A stretch of DNA of 64,000 nucleotides from Croceibacterium atlanticum (GTDB lineage: Bacteria > Pseudomonadota > Alphaproteobacteria > Sphingomonadales > Sphingomonadaceae): positions 434,001-498,000 of the forward strand of contig NZ_CP011452.2 in NCBI RefSeq assembly GCF_001008165.2, given 5' to 3'. Of the stretch, positions 54,911 to 64,000 are shown piece by piece. The position numbers and the translations under genes are program-made. Below the pieces are notes generated by a model that worked only from the letters and a program-made list of their open reading frames with translations, had not been told where the DNA came from and made no database searches. Every line of letters begins with the position of its first letter. The stretch's first letter is position 1.

Positions 54911-54948
54911 AAAAAGGGGCGAAGCAGTGATGCGATTCGCCCCTTTTT
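54911..54948. terminator. Bidirectional rho-independent terminator
   Basis: A 13-bp stem (54911-54923 with 54936-54948) with an A-run on one side and a T-run on the other closes a 12-base loop. It can terminate gyrA on the minus strand and the YhhN-family gene on the plus strand. The gap 54779-54910 otherwise holds nothing recognisable. Confidence 0.88.
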
Positions 54949-54952
54949 ATCT

Positions 54953-57739
54953 TCAGTCTTCGCTCTCAGGCGGCGATTCGTCCCGATCGCTTTCGGCGGG
55001 CGGAGCGGTTTCTTCCGTGCCGCGACCGACCATTTCCTCGACCACGGCCTCTTCCGCCGTATCCTCGGGCGCTTCGTCATCGTCGATACGCACGGCGCTG
55101 ACGACGAATTCACCCTTGCCGACATCGAACAGGCGCACGCCCGCACTGTTGCGGCCGATCACGCGCAAAGTGTCCAGCCCGATGCGGATCAGCTTGGCCT
55201 GATTGGTCACCAGCATCAGCTGGTCTTCCTTGGACGCGGCGAAACTCGCCACGACGCGGCCATTGCGCTTGATATTGTCGATATTGGTGATGCCCTGGCC
55301 ACCGCGCCCGATCCGCCGATATTCATAAGCGGAGCTGAGCTTGCCATAGCCATTGGCGCAGACGGTGAGGATGAACTCTTCCTTTTCGGTCAGTTCATCA
55401 AAACGCTCGGGCGGCAATTCAGGCTCGCCCTCACGCTCTGCCTTCCATGGGGCAAAACGGAGATATTGATCGCGCTCTTCCGCATTCGTGCCGACGCGAT
55501 GGAGGATGGAGAGCGAGACAACTTCATCCTCGCCCTTCAGATTCATCCCGCGCACGCCGGTGGAGGTGCGGCTGGTGAATTCGCGAATATCCTCCGCAGC
55601 GAAGCGGATTGCCTTGCCGTCGCGGCTGGCCAGCAGCACGTCGTCTCCGGCATCGAGCAGGGCCACGCCGATCAGCTTGTCGTCGCTGCCTTCCTCGAAG
55701 CGCATGGCCAGTTTGCCGTTGCTGGGAATATTGGCGAAGGCATCCATCGAGTTACGCCGGACATTGCCCTTGGCCGTTGCGAAGACGACGCTGAGTGCGC
55801 CCCAGCTGTCCTCATCTTCGGGCAGGGGCAGCACGGCCGCGATCGTTTCACCATCTTCCAGCGATGGAAGCAGATTGATGATCGGCCGCCCACGCGTGGC
55901 GGGGCCGCCTTCGGGGAGCTTCCAGACCTTCAGGCGATAGGCCTTGCCGGCGGTGGAGAAGAACAGCACCGGATTGTGGGTGCTGGTGACGAACATCGCC
56001 TTCACCGCATCCTCCTCCTTCGTCGCCATGCCAGAGCGGCCCTTGCCGCCGCGGCCCTGGGCGCGGAAGGTGGAAAGCGGAGTGCGCTTGATATAACCGT
56101 CGAGAGTGACGGTCACCACCATGTCATCCCGCTCGATCAGATCCTCGTCATCGAGGCCATCCCATGCGGGCGCGATTTCGGACAGGCGCGGCGTGGCGAA
56201 ATTGGCGCGGATTTCCTCCAGCTCGCCCTGCATCACTTCGTAAAGCTTGCGGCGATTGCCGAGAATTTCCAGGAATTCGGCGATCTTGATCGCCAGTTCC
56301 TTCAATTCGTCACCGATCTCGTCCCGGCCGAGTGCCGTCAGACGATGCAAACGCAGGTCGAGGATGGCCTTCACCTGCGCTTCGGACATGCGATAGGTGC
56401 CTTCCGGCCCGTTCTGCTCGTCCTCAACCGCTTCTACCAGGGTCAGGTAAGGCGCGATTTCTGCCGTCGGCCAATCCTTTGCCAGCAATTTGGCGCGGGC
56501 CTCCGCCGGGTTGGACGATCCGCGGATCATCGCCACCACTTCGTCGAGATGGGAAACCGCGACCACCAGGCCGAGCAGGAGATGGGCCCGTTCCCGTGCC
56601 TTCAGCAGCTCGTATTTGGTGCGCCGGGTTATCACCTCTTCGCGGAACTGGATGAAGCTCTGCACGATATCGCGCAGGGCCAGCGTTTCCGGGCGTCCAC
56701 CGCGAATGGCGAGCATGTTGGCCGGGAAGCTGGATTGCGCGGGCGTGTGCCGCCAGATCTGGTTGAGCACGACCTCCGCCGTGGCATCGCGCTTCAGGTC
56801 GATGACCACGCGCACGCCATCGCGATTGGATTCGTCGCGAATGTCGGAAATGCCTTCGATCCGCTTTTCCTTGGCGGCATCGGCAATCTTTTCAACCAGG
56901 CCGGCCTTGCCGACCTGATAGGGGATCGATGTCAGGACGATCGACTGGCGATCACCGCGCTTTTCCTCGATCTCGTGCCGGCATCTGGTCAGGATGGAGC
57001 CACGGCCGGTAGTATAGGCTGCCCGGCTGCCCGCATTGCCCAGAATGATCGGCGCGGTGGGGAAATCGGGACCCGGAATATAATGCATCAGCTCTTCGCT
57101 GGTGATTCCCGGATTTTCGATGAAGGCCAGGCAGCCATCGATCACTTCGCCCAGATTATGCGGCGGAATATTCGTGGCCATGCCCACGGCGATACCGCCC
57201 GCGCCATTGACCAGCAGATTGGGGAACCGTGCCGGAACAACAGTCGGTTCCTGGCGCGAACCGTCGTAATTGTCCGCCCAGTCGACCGTATCCTTCTCGA
57301 TATCCTCCAGCAGAGCCATCGCCGGCTTGGCCAGGCGCGCTTCGGTATAGCGTTCTGCCGCTGGCGGATCCGGGTCCATGGACCCGAAATTGCCCTGGCC
57401 GTCGATCAGCGGAACCCGCATCGACCATGGCTGCGCCATGCGCGCCAGCGCGTCATAAATCGCCTGGTTGCCGTGCGGGTGATAATTGCCCATCGTGTCG
57501 CCGGTGATCTTGGCGGACTTGCGATAGGGGCGGCCGGGCAGGAAGCCGCCTTCGTGACAGCTCCAGAGAATGCGCCGGTGCACCGGCTTCAGGCCATCGC
57601 GCACATCGGGCAACGCGCGCGACACGATTACGCTCATCGCGTAATCGAGATAGCTGGTCTTCATCTCATCGACGATGTCGATGCGATTATATTCGCCCGG
57701 TCCTGCCGGGGCTTCTGCTGTATCAGTTGTGTCGTTCAC
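54953..57739 (-). CDS. gyrA: DNA gyrase subunit A
   Basis: The 928-residue subunit cuts and rejoins DNA in the GyrA2-GyrB2 topoisomerase. It shows the winged helix and tower of the breakage domain, catalytic Tyr131 (E-R-Y-T-E-A-R-L), and the C-terminal six-bladed wrapping domain with the GyrA box Q-G-R-G-G-K-G. The acidic Asp/Glu tail after residue 895 is long. In the quinolone-resistance region the E. coli residues Asp82-Ser83 correspond to Asn91-Gln92 ([10 protein letters not shown]), with Asp96 for Asp87. The start is GTG; the next in-frame Met is residue 26, inside the conserved region. It is a core gene and anchors this side as chromosomal. Confidence 0.98.
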   Translation of the reverse strand: MNDTTDTAEAPAGPGEYNRIDIVDEMKTSYLDYAMSVIVSRALPDVRDGLKPVHRRILWSCHEGGFLPGRPYRKSAKITGDTMGNYHPHGNQAIYDALARMAQPWSMRVPLIDGQGNFGSMDPDPPAAERYTEARLAKPAMALLEDIEKDTVDWADNYDGSRQEPTVVPARFPNLLVNGAGGIAVGMATNIPPHNLGEVIDGCLAFIENPGITSEELMHYIPGPDFPTAPIILGNAGSRAAYTTGRGSILTRCRHEIEEKRGDRQSIVLTSIPYQVGKAGLVEKIADAAKEKRIEGISDIRDESNRDGVRVVIDLKRDATAEVVLNQIWRHTPAQSSFPANMLAIRGGRPETLALRDIVQSFIQFREEVITRRTKYELLKARERAHLLLGLVVAVSHLDEVVAMIRGSSNPAEARAKLLAKDWPTAEIAPYLTLVEAVEDEQNGPEGTYRMSEAQVKAILDLRLHRLTALGRDEIGDELKELAIKIAEFLEILGNRRKLYEVMQGELEEIRANFATPRLSEIAPAWDGLDDEDLIERDDMVVTVTLDGYIKRTPLSTFRAQGRGGKGRSGMATKEEDAVKAMFVTSTHNPVLFFSTAGKAYRLKVWKLPEGGPATRGRPIINLLPSLEDGETIAAVLPLPEDEDSWGALSVVFATAKGNVRRNSMDAFANIPSNGKLAMRFEEGSDDKLIGVALLDAGDDVLLASRDGKAIRFAAEDIREFTSRTSTGVRGMNLKGEDEVVSLSILHRVGTNAEERDQYLRFAPWKAEREGEPELPPERFDELTEKEEFILTVCANGYGKLSSAYEYRRIGRGGQGITNIDNIKRNGRVVASFAASKEDQLMLVTNQAKLIRIGLDTLRVIGRNSAGVRLFDVGKGEFVVSAVRIDDDEAPEDTAEEAVVEEMVGRGTEETAPPAESDRDESPPESED

Positions 57740-58015
57740 CTGCGCGGTTCGCCCGTCTTGTTGTGCCTTGTTTTGACCCGCAAATGCCTAGGGCATACAT
57801 GCCCGTCAGGCCAGCCGAAGGGGGGCGGGGCAGGCGTCGCGGGCCGCTTTATCCACATTTGACGGCATTCGGACGTCCTGCATCGGTTAAATAGCCATTC
57901 AGGCCGGAATTCCTAGGAGCGGTTTGCAATTTTGCGCGTTACGCGACAGTAGCGTTAACGACACGAATGGGCTCTACCCAGCGGTAGGCCGCAAGTCCGA
58001 CAGGAGAGACTATAC

Positions 58016-59293
58016 ATGGTTCGCAAGCTCAGTCCTGCCCGCCGCAAGGCCCGCCAGGGCCTTTCCTCAGCCCTCGCACTGGCTCTGGCCCTGACGGGCG
58101 GCGCTGTACTCGGCACGGTCGCACTGGATACCCCGGCGCAGGCACAGGATCAGGAAAAGCCGAAGAATTCCAAAGCATTCGCCAAGGCATATCAGCCGGT
58201 TGCCGATATGGTGAATGCCGAAGATGGCGACACGGCAGCAGCCAAGGAGCAACTGCCCGAGGTGATCGCCAAGATCGAAAACTCCACGGATCGCTTCTTC
58301 GCCGGCAATCTCAGCCTGATGCTGGGCAACAAGCTGAACGACAAGGCGTTGCAGCGCCAGGGGCTGGAACTGATGGTCGAAAGCGGTCAGACTCCGCCGG
58401 AACAGCTGGGCCAGTTCCAGTTCTTCATCGGTAATCTCGCTTATGATGCGAAGGATTATGCCGCTGCGCGTGAGGCACTGCTCGGCGCGAAGCAGGCCGG
58501 CTACCAGGACGACAATCTCGACGGCCTGCTGGCGGAAACCTATTTCGTCCAGAACATGCCGGCCGAAGGCGTTGCCTTCGTGCAGGAAGCGGCCAAGGAA
58601 CGCATGGCTGCCGGCCAGCCGGTTCCGGCACAGTGGCTGCTGCGCGCCCTGCAGATCGCTTATAACGAGAGCCTGACCCAGCAGGCGAACGACGTTGCCC
58701 TGCTGCTGGTCCAGACCAATCCGACCAAGGACAACTGGGTCGGTGCAATGCAGGTCATCGCTGCCCTTAACGAGATGGAAGTCCCGCAGCAGCTCGATTT
58801 CTTCCGTCTGATGATGGCAACGGATTCGCTCTCGCAGCGCCGTGAATTCGTCCAGTATATCGAAGCCGCCGATCCGCGCATCATGTCCACCGAAGTGCAG
58901 CGCGTGCTCGATGCCGCGGTGGGAGCGGGTGAACTGGCAGCCAGCGACCAGTATTATGCCGATGTGAAGCGGGTCGTTGACCAGCGCGAAGGTGAAGACG
59001 CGGCCGATGCGCCGAGCCTGGAAGAAGAAGCGCGTTCCGCCGCAAGTGGCGAAGCGGGCGTTGTGGCGGGCGATGTCTATATGTCGCTGGCCAATTACGC
59101 CAAGGCCGAGGAAATGTACCAGCTGGCCGTCGACAAGGGCGGTGCGGATGCCAATCTGGCGCTGACCCGTCTCGGTATCGCGCAGACGCATCAGGGCAAA
59201 TTTGCCGAAGCGAAGGCAACTTTCGCCAAGGTCGATGGCAATCGCGCCCTGCTGGCCAAGCTGTGGTCGGCCTATGCCGACAGCCAGGCCTGA
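58016..59293 (+). CDS. Secreted tetratricopeptide-like repeat protein
   Basis: The 425-residue protein has a long basic N-terminus and signal sequence (about 1-43, T-P-A-Q-A-Q), then a mostly helical body with TPR-like repeats. Clear examples are around residues 140-170 (I-G-N-L-A-Y-D-A-K-D-Y-A-A-A-R-E-A-L-L) and 353-415 (Y-M-S-L-A-N-Y-A-K-A-E-E-M-Y-Q-L-A-V). A loop with E-G-E-D-A-A-D-A-P-S-L-E-E-E-A separates the halves. Such proteins occur across sphingomonads as periplasmic scaffolds without a defined role. The start ATG has a CAGGAGAG ribosome-binding site. It is divergent from gyrA across 276 bases. Confidence 0.82.
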   Translation: MVRKLSPARRKARQGLSSALALALALTGGAVLGTVALDTPAQAQDQEKPKNSKAFAKAYQPVADMVNAEDGDTAAAKEQLPEVIAKIENSTDRFFAGNLSLMLGNKLNDKALQRQGLELMVESGQTPPEQLGQFQFFIGNLAYDAKDYAAAREALLGAKQAGYQDDNLDGLLAETYFVQNMPAEGVAFVQEAAKERMAAGQPVPAQWLLRALQIAYNESLTQQANDVALLLVQTNPTKDNWVGAMQVIAALNEMEVPQQLDFFRLMMATDSLSQRREFVQYIEAADPRIMSTEVQRVLDAAVGAGELAASDQYYADVKRVVDQREGEDAADAPSLEEEARSAASGEAGVVAGDVYMSLANYAKAEEMYQLAVDKGGADANLALTRLGIAQTHQGKFAEAKATFAKVDGNRALLAKLWSAYADSQA

Positions 59294-59335
59294 TCGGACC
59301 TGACATTACGGGCCGGCTGAGGCCGGCCCGGATAG

Positions 59336-59368
59336 AACGGCGCGCCCCAAAGGCGCGCCGTTTTCTTT
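59336..59368 (+). terminator. Rho-independent terminator after the TPR gene
   Basis: An 11-bp stem (59336-59346 with 59352-59362) is followed by a T-rich run. A second, T-less 8-bp hairpin lies just upstream at 59310-59329. Together they end the plus-strand transcript just before the convergent 59369 gene. Confidence 0.85.
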
Positions 59369-60619
59369 TCAGTCTTGCCTGAGTGCGCCGCCGAGCGGTT
59401 CCAGATCGCCATCGAGGGAGCGATCCTGCGGCAGGCCCAACACTTCGCGCAGAAGCGGGTTCACATCCACATTGTCAAAATCGGGCAAGGTGACGCCGGA
59501 TCGGAAGGCCGGGCCATTGGCGATGAAAGTGGCCCGCATATCAGGATCGAGATTGTCCCAGCCATGAGTGCCGCCATCCTTCATCTGCTTGGCATCGGGG
59601 CGGGGTGGCTTGGCGCGGATGATCCAGCCGGATTCCGCAAGACAGACATAATCAGGCACACGCGGATGGGTGCCATATTCGAACCGCGCCGGTATTTCCG
59701 CCTTGGGCCAGCATTCCATGTGTTCATGCGGTTCCAGCAAGAGGGCCGAAAGTTCGGCATCCTTGCCGGGCACCGGGTTGATCGAGCTGTAGGCTCCTTC
59801 CTCGATCGGCACACCAATGCCATCCAGTTGCCGATAGAGAGGAATAACCCGGTCAGCACTGGTCGGACCCATCCCGTGGTCCGATACGATCACGATATTC
59901 GCGGGCTGGCCCATTTCGGCCAGTGCATCGCGCAAGCGGCCGATCTGGCTGTCCACCACGGCAACCTCTTCATCGGTTTCCGGGGCGAAGGGGCCGAAAT
60001 CGTGACCGGCGCTGTCCACCGATTCAATGTAGAGAATCATGAATTGCGGGCGATTTTCCGTCGGCCGGCGTGCCCAGTCGATGATAGCATCCACGCGTTG
60101 CCGCGTCCCGATATCAACACTGAACTGGTGCCAGTCGGTGGGGTAAAGACCATTGGCCTTCACCGTCGTGCCGGGCCAGAACTGGGTCGCGGTGCGGATT
60201 CCGGCCTTTTCCGCGGTAATCCAGATCTGGTCTGCACCGTCCCACCATTCCGGTTCCTGCGATCCCATCCAGAAACTGTGTTTCGGATCTTCGGGATCGA
60301 CCATATTGTTCCCGACAATGCCGTTATGGTCAGGCCGCAGCCCGGTTGCGACCGCATTGTGATTGGGGAAGGTCTTGGTCGGGAATGACGGGATCATGGA
60401 TGCCCGCACGCCTTCCGCCGCCATTTGCGACAGGACCGGTGTGATTCCCCGGTCCAGATAGTCCGGCCGAAAACCGTCAATCGATACCAGGATCGTGATC
60501 GGAGCCCGCTGTTCTTCAGACCTTGCCGATTGTACGGCCTGTTCCGGCGGCGCTGCGGCCAGTGCGGGGATGGGCAGGGCGGCCGATGCCGCGGCGATGA
60601 GGAGGTGAGGCAAACGCAT
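59369..60619 (-). CDS. Ectonucleotide pyrophosphatase/phosphodiesterase (NPP family)
   Basis: The 416-residue secreted protein (signal peptide about 1-23) belongs to the alkaline-phosphatase superfamily. Asp48 (S-I-D-G-F-R) and the nucleophile Thr83 in F-P-T-K-T-F-P-N-H match NPP enzymes, which hydrolyse nucleotide or phospholipid phosphodiesters with two zinc ions. Later metal positions D-S-A-G-H-D and S-D-H-G-M-G are also present. I chose the ATG at the signal peptide start; a longer upstream frame adds a basic leader without signal character. It is a single gene convergent with the TPR gene. Confidence 0.9.
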   Translation of the reverse strand: MRLPHLLIAAASAALPIPALAAAPPEQAVQSARSEEQRAPITILVSIDGFRPDYLDRGITPVLSQMAAEGVRASMIPSFPTKTFPNHNAVATGLRPDHNGIVGNNMVDPEDPKHSFWMGSQEPEWWDGADQIWITAEKAGIRTATQFWPGTTVKANGLYPTDWHQFSVDIGTRQRVDAIIDWARRPTENRPQFMILYIESVDSAGHDFGPFAPETDEEVAVVDSQIGRLRDALAEMGQPANIVIVSDHGMGPTSADRVIPLYRQLDGIGVPIEEGAYSSINPVPGKDAELSALLLEPHEHMECWPKAEIPARFEYGTHPRVPDYVCLAESGWIIRAKPPRPDAKQMKDGGTHGWDNLDPDMRATFIANGPAFRSGVTLPDFDNVDVNPLLREVLGLPQDRSLDGDLEPLGGALRQD

Positions 60620-60726
60620 GATGCTGAACTGCCAGATCAGTGTGACCGAATGGAGTCGCTTGTCCGTCTGTGCGCGGGCGGCACGCAGATTGGGCGCCCG
60701 CTGCACAGCCGGGGTGAAGTGGCCGA

Positions 60727-61827
60727 TCAGACGTTGAACTTGAACATCATCACGTCGCCATCCTGCACCAGATATTCCTTGCCTTCCTGGCGCAACTTGC
60801 CCGCTTCGCGGGCACCGCTTTCTCCGCCGAAAGCGATGTAATCCTCAAACGCGGTGGTTTCGGCGCGGATGAAGCCCTTTTCGAAATCGGTATGGATTTC
60901 GCCTGCGGCCTGCGGCGCCTTGGCCCCATCCGGGAAGGTCCAGGCGCGCGCTTCCTTCGGGCCGACAGTGAAGAAAGTCTTGAGGCCGAGCAGATCGTAG
61001 CCAGCGCGGATCACACGGGCGAGACCGGATTCTTCCAGGCCGAGTTCCGAGAGGAATTCCGCCTTTTCTTCCGGTTCCATGCCCACCAGTTCGGATTCGA
61101 TCGCGGCCGAAACCACCACCGCCTGGGCATTTTCCGCCGCGGCCTTCTCGAACACTTTCTTCGACAACTCATTGCCGGTCGCTGCATCTTCTTCGGCGAC
61201 ATTGCAGACATAGAGGACGGGCTTGGCCGTCAGAAGCTGCGCCTGTTCGAACAGGCGGGCTTCCTCGTCATCCTTCGGTTCGGTCAGCCGCGCGGGCTTG
61301 CCTTCACGCAGCAGGTCCAGCGCCTGGCCGAGAACGCTGGTCAGCGCCTTGGCTTCCTTGTCCCCGCCCGTAGCGCGACGTTTCGCATTTTCGACCCGCT
61401 TTTCCAGGCTTTCGAGATCGGCCAGCATCAGTTCCGTCTCGACAACTTCGGCGTCCGCAATCGGATCGACCTTGTTGGAGACATGCTGGATATCGTCATC
61501 CTCGAAACAGCGCAGCACGTGCACGATGGCATCGACTTCGCGGATATTGCCGAGGAACTGATTGCCCAGTCCTTCACCCTTGCTGGCACCCTTAACCAGG
61601 CCCGCAATGTCTACGAAGGACAATTGGGTGTGGATCACCTTCGCGCTGCCGGCGATCCTGGCGAGCTGTTCCAGCCGCGGATCGGGCACGGCGACCTGCC
61701 CGACATTGGGCTCGATCGTGCAGAAGGGATAATTGGCCGCCTGGGCGGCCTGCGTTTCGGTAAGAGCGTTGAATAGCGTCGACTTGCCCACATTGGGCAA
61801 GCCGACGATTCCGCAGCGGAATCCCAT
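60727..61827 (-). CDS. ychF: YchF-family translation-associated ATPase
   Basis: The 366-residue Obg-related P-loop protein has G1 at G-L-P-N-V-G-K-S-T (9-17), V-D-I-A-G-L-V as G3, a coiled-coil insert (about 135-160) and the C-terminal TGS domain. YchF/OLA1 proteins bind ATP rather than GTP, interact with the ribosome and affect stress responses. The specificity motif is N-V-A-E-E in place of N-K-x-D, as expected for YchF. It is a core gene and stands alone on the minus strand. Confidence 0.96.
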   Translation of the reverse strand: MGFRCGIVGLPNVGKSTLFNALTETQAAQAANYPFCTIEPNVGQVAVPDPRLEQLARIAGSAKVIHTQLSFVDIAGLVKGASKGEGLGNQFLGNIREVDAIVHVLRCFEDDDIQHVSNKVDPIADAEVVETELMLADLESLEKRVENAKRRATGGDKEAKALTSVLGQALDLLREGKPARLTEPKDDEEARLFEQAQLLTAKPVLYVCNVAEEDAATGNELSKKVFEKAAAENAQAVVVSAAIESELVGMEPEEKAEFLSELGLEESGLARVIRAGYDLLGLKTFFTVGPKEARAWTFPDGAKAPQAAGEIHTDFEKGFIRAETTAFEDYIAFGGESGAREAGKLRQEGKEYLVQDGDVMMFKFNV

Positions 61828-61918
61828 GGAAAGTCGGTCCTTAAAGCCTTTGCTGGGCCGCCTTTAGCGGCGACACCGGCGAAAGGCCAGAGAACGGGGT
61901 TCCGCTGCGGTGGGTAGA

Positions 61919-62230
61919 TCAGGCCTTGCGGCGACGGCGACGCGAACGGGCGAAGCCCACGCCGATCAGTCCGGCGCCGAACATTGCCAGCATGCCGGGT
62001 TCCGGAACTTCGGTGCCGCCCGAGCTGCCGCCGTCCGGGACACCGCCGGAGCTGCCGCCGTCGGGAACGCCGCCCGAAGATCCCCACCCGCCGGAAGTGC
62101 TGCCGCCATGGCCGCAGCCCGGATGGTGGCTGTGCGAACCGCCGCCCCACCAGCCGCCGGCAGAAGCCGGGGAGGCGACGGCAAGAGCGCCGATGGCGAT
62201 TGCAGGCAAGATGATCTTACGGTTCAGCAT
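61919..62230 (-). CDS. Small PEP-CTERM-sorted secreted protein
   Basis: The 103-residue protein has a signal peptide (1-24), a Gly/Ser/His-rich body with C-G-H-G-G, a 9-residue unit G-G-V-P-D-G-G-S-S repeated twice, and a C-terminal PEP-CTERM tag: V-P-E-P-G followed by a hydrophobic stretch and a run of Arg/Lys. Proteins with this tag are processed by exosortase and exported, often to the matrix. No exosortase or polysaccharide gene is in the window. The repeat is also visible at DNA level. The His/Cys content could bind metal, but no function is known. Confidence 0.85.
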   Translation of the reverse strand: MLNRKIILPAIAIGALAVASPASAGGWWGGGSHSHHPGCGHGGSTSGGWGSSGGVPDGGSSGGVPDGGSSGGTEVPEPGMLAMFGAGLIGVGFARSRRRRRKA

Positions 62231-62444
62231 GGTTGATCCCCTGTTTACCTTTTGATTTGCAAATGTGTTTGCGAGTTATGGTTCGTCGCAACCTTAGCAA
62301 ACCCCGTGCCAATCCCAGTTTTCCGGCGTTTATGGTGGTTAACGGGGGAGGGTTGGCAGGGGAGCTGTCAATCAGCCCGACAGCTGAGCCGTAAATTATG
62401 GTTAAATTCCGCTTAAGCCTTGTGGGCCGCCCAGGCCGCCGGGT

Positions 62445-63014
62445 TCAGCCTTGCTGGCGCAGGGCGACGTCGCTCATGAAACGGGCATTCTCACCCTTGA
62501 CCAACCATTCGGCTTCGGCCCCCATGGCGCCAAGCATGGTGATCAGATCGTCCTGTTCGGCCTTGGCATAATTGCCCAGCACATAGCCGGTTACGCGGTC
62601 CTTGTGGCCGGGATGGCCAATGCCGATCCGCACCCGGCGGAAATCGGGGCCCAGATGCCTGTCGATGGAACGCAGGCCATTATGGCCGGCCGTGCCGCCC
62701 CCGGTCTTCACCTTCACCTTGAAAGGGGCGAGGTCGAGTTCATCGTGAAAGACTGTGAGTGCATCCATCCCCAGCTTGTAGAAGCGTATCGCTTCCCCGA
62801 CGCTGCGGCCGCTTTCATTCATGAAGGTGGCCGGTTTCAGAAGCAGGATCTTTTCACCACCGATCCGGCCTTCCTGCAGCCAGCCCTGGAACTTCTTCTG
62901 AACGGGGCCGAATCCGTGCATTTCGGCGATGACGTCCATCGCCATGAAGCCGACATTATGCCGGTGCATCGCATATTGCGGACCGGGATTTCCAAGACCA
63001 ACCCAAAGCTGCAT
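62445..63014 (-). CDS. pth: Peptidyl-tRNA hydrolase
   Basis: The 189-residue enzyme frees tRNA from peptidyl-tRNA lost by stalled ribosomes. Family residues are present: Asn in G-L-G-N-P-G (7-12), the catalytic His in R-H-N-V-G-F, Asn in F-M-N-E-S-G, and D in H-D-E-L-D-L. I used the ATG after AGGTG; a GTG three codons upstream is possible. It follows rplY on the minus strand, the common order, but a terminator lies between, so read-through would be partial. Confidence 0.96.
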   Translation of the reverse strand: MQLWVGLGNPGPQYAMHRHNVGFMAMDVIAEMHGFGPVQKKFQGWLQEGRIGGEKILLLKPATFMNESGRSVGEAIRFYKLGMDALTVFHDELDLAPFKVKVKTGGGTAGHNGLRSIDRHLGPDFRRVRIGIGHPGHKDRVTGYVLGNYAKAEQDDLITMLGAMGAEAEWLVKGENARFMSDVALRQQG

Positions 63015-63038
63015 CCCGCGCACCTATTCGCTGTGAGC

Positions 63039-63082
63039 CAAAAAGCAAAGCGCCGGCCGCGCTGCAATAGCGGGCCGGCGCC
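63039..63082 (-). terminator. Terminator/attenuator between rplY and pth
   Basis: On the minus strand a 9-bp GC stem (63050-63058 with 63073-63081) is followed by a T-rich tract opposite 63040-63049. It should reduce transcription from rplY into pth. Confidence 0.75.
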
Positions 63083-63109
63083 TGAAATGCCGAATATGCG
63101 GCGTAAGGA

Positions 63110-63757
63110 TCAGTCTTCGGATGCTTCCGTCGACTCTGCCTCTTCGCCGCCTTCCTCTTCCTCGGAAGCCGCAGCTTCGGAGCGCTTGAGGGCAGACGGA
63201 GCTACGACCGTCGCGATCGTGAAGTCGCGATCGGTGATCGCGCTTTCCGAACCGGCGGGCAGCTTCACATGGCTGATATGGATCGAATCGCCGACTTCGA
63301 GGCCGGTAACGTCGATTTCGATCTCGCCCGGAATCTTGTCCGCTTCGCAGACCAGTTCAAGCTCGTGACGCACGACGTTGAGCACGCCGCCCTTCTTGAG
63401 GCCGGGGCTGGCTTCTTCATTGATGAAGAGCACGGGAACGGCGACATCGATCTTCGCGTCCTTGGCAAGACGCAGGAAATCGGCATGCAGCGGACGATCG
63501 GTGACGGGATGCAGGGCAACGTCCTTGGGGATCGTGCGCTGCTTCTTGCCGTCGATCTCGATCATGACGATCGAGTTCATGAAGTGCCCGGTGTCCAGCT
63601 GTTTCATGAGGAGCTTTTCCTCAACGTGGATCGTGGTCGGTTCTTCCTTGCCGCCATAAATAACGGCGGGAACACGGCCTTCGCGGCGCAATACACGGGA
63701 GGCTCCCTTGCCAGCCCGTTCGCGCAGCTCGGCCGGCAGGGTCAGAGCGTCGCTCAT
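63110..63757 (-). CDS. rplY: 50S ribosomal protein L25 (Ctc-type)
   Basis: The 215-residue protein binds 5S rRNA. The N-terminal L25 domain (about 5-95, with [20 protein letters not shown]) is followed by the Ctc-type C-terminal beta domain (about 100-185), and then an acidic Glu/Ala tail. This long form is typical of alphaproteobacteria. The ATG at 63755-63757 begins the family N-terminus directly; the longer frame lacks any L25 homology. It is co-oriented with pth. Confidence 0.96.
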   Translation of the reverse strand: MSDALTLPAELRERAGKGASRVLRREGRVPAVIYGGKEEPTTIHVEEKLLMKQLDTGHFMNSIVMIEIDGKKQRTIPKDVALHPVTDRPLHADFLRLAKDAKIDVAVPVLFINEEASPGLKKGGVLNVVRHELELVCEADKIPGEIEIDVTGLEVGDSIHISHVKLPAGSESAITDRDFTIATVVAPSALKRSEAAASEEEEGGEEAESTEASED

Positions 63758-63863
63758 ATCTCGTGCCTTTCGAATGCGTTGGTTTGGTTTCCCGTCACGC
63801 CTCCAGGGATGACCATGACAGGAAGGCCGGGCGCATAGTGCCATTGCCTGTGAATGGCAAGCT

Positions 63864-64000
63864 CTACTGCAGGCGGGCCACCGTGAAGCCGCGGGCTTCC
63901 AGCAGGGCCGGCAACCCGTCCCGCCCCAGCATATGCGCCGCGCCAACCGCGATGAACGGTCGGCGCCCTTCTGTCAGAAGGCTTTCTATCCGATCCATCC
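63864..64000 (-). CDS. TraB/GumN-family protein, C-terminal end (runs off right edge)
   Basis: The minus-strand frame is open from base 64000 to a TAG at 63864-63866, giving 45 visible codons of a protein cut by the window edge. The residues [11 protein letters not shown] and then a segment L-L-E-A-R-G-F-T-V match the C-terminal end of the TraB/GumN family (often secreted, Erythromycin-esterase-like/Tiki-type fold). The conserved His is in G-A-A-H. Function in bacteria is undefined. The gap 63758-63863 before rplY holds nothing else recognisable. Confidence 0.75.
   Translation of the reverse strand, partial: MDRIESLLTEGRRPFIAVGAAHMLGRDGLPALLEARGFTVARLQ

Noticed and set aside
55466-57862. A 798-codon open frame antisense to gyrA
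   Set aside because: gyrA is complete and conserved on the other strand.

Overview
The window is GC-rich and reads as the chromosome of an aerobic alphaproteobacterium, most probably a sphingomonad (order Sphingomonadales). The reasons are several large 'oligotroph-type' TonB-dependent receptors that end in Phe, a pyruvate dehydrogenase E1 beta carrying an N-terminal lipoyl domain next to an FtsB-type gene, small signal-peptide proteins with acidic tails, and a PEP-CTERM protein. Placement is by family recognition only. I saw no rRNA, tRNA, CRISPR array, insertion sequence or phage gene.

Positions 1-900: the start of a secreted PDZ-like protein running off the left edge, then a small membrane protein with its own terminator. 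Positions 961-43144 look like a catabolic accessory island. A minus-strand block (GMC oxidoreductase, methyltransferase, SDR, FMN 2-hydroxy-acid oxidase) faces a TonB receptor at 5877. An MFS transporter and an FCD-type GntR regulator then face a long plus-strand operon (11171-25864): TonB receptor, CapA-like metallophosphatase, TRAP small and large permeases, a 2-hydroxyacyl-CoA dehydratase-like beta protein, a tandem CoA-transferase, the alpha protein, the TRAP binding protein, a second CoA-transferase and a secreted double alpha/beta hydrolase. Seven consecutive junctions from CapA to the second CoA-transferase are overlapping or within 4 bp, which argues for one coupled system: outer-membrane uptake, periplasmic hydrolysis, TRAP import of a carboxylate, CoA activation and acyl-CoA chemistry. 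This is the best candidate here for an undescribed pathway. The substrate is unknown.

A LysR gene then faces a second plus-strand run (27060-33988): ThDP-dependent lyase/synthase, serine hydrolase, TonB receptor, DUF6152 protein and an uncharacterised secreted protein. On the minus strand follow a DUF305 membrane protein with a lipoprotein, a tannase/feruloyl-esterase with a quinone-oxidoreductase-like MDR, and a fourth TonB receptor divergent from a regulator with two MarR-like domains in one chain.

From about 43150 to the right edge the content is mostly housekeeping: hppD, ftsB, pdhA-pdhB, a TadG/TadE/TadE trio, a squalene-synthase-fold protein, an EF-hand protein, trmFO, a YhhN-family protein, gyrA, a TPR protein, an NPP-type phosphodiesterase, ychF, a PEP-CTERM protein, pth, rplY and the tail of a TraB/GumN protein. 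Several genes start with TTG or GTG behind good Shine-Dalgarno sequences, so some starts differ from the first ATG.
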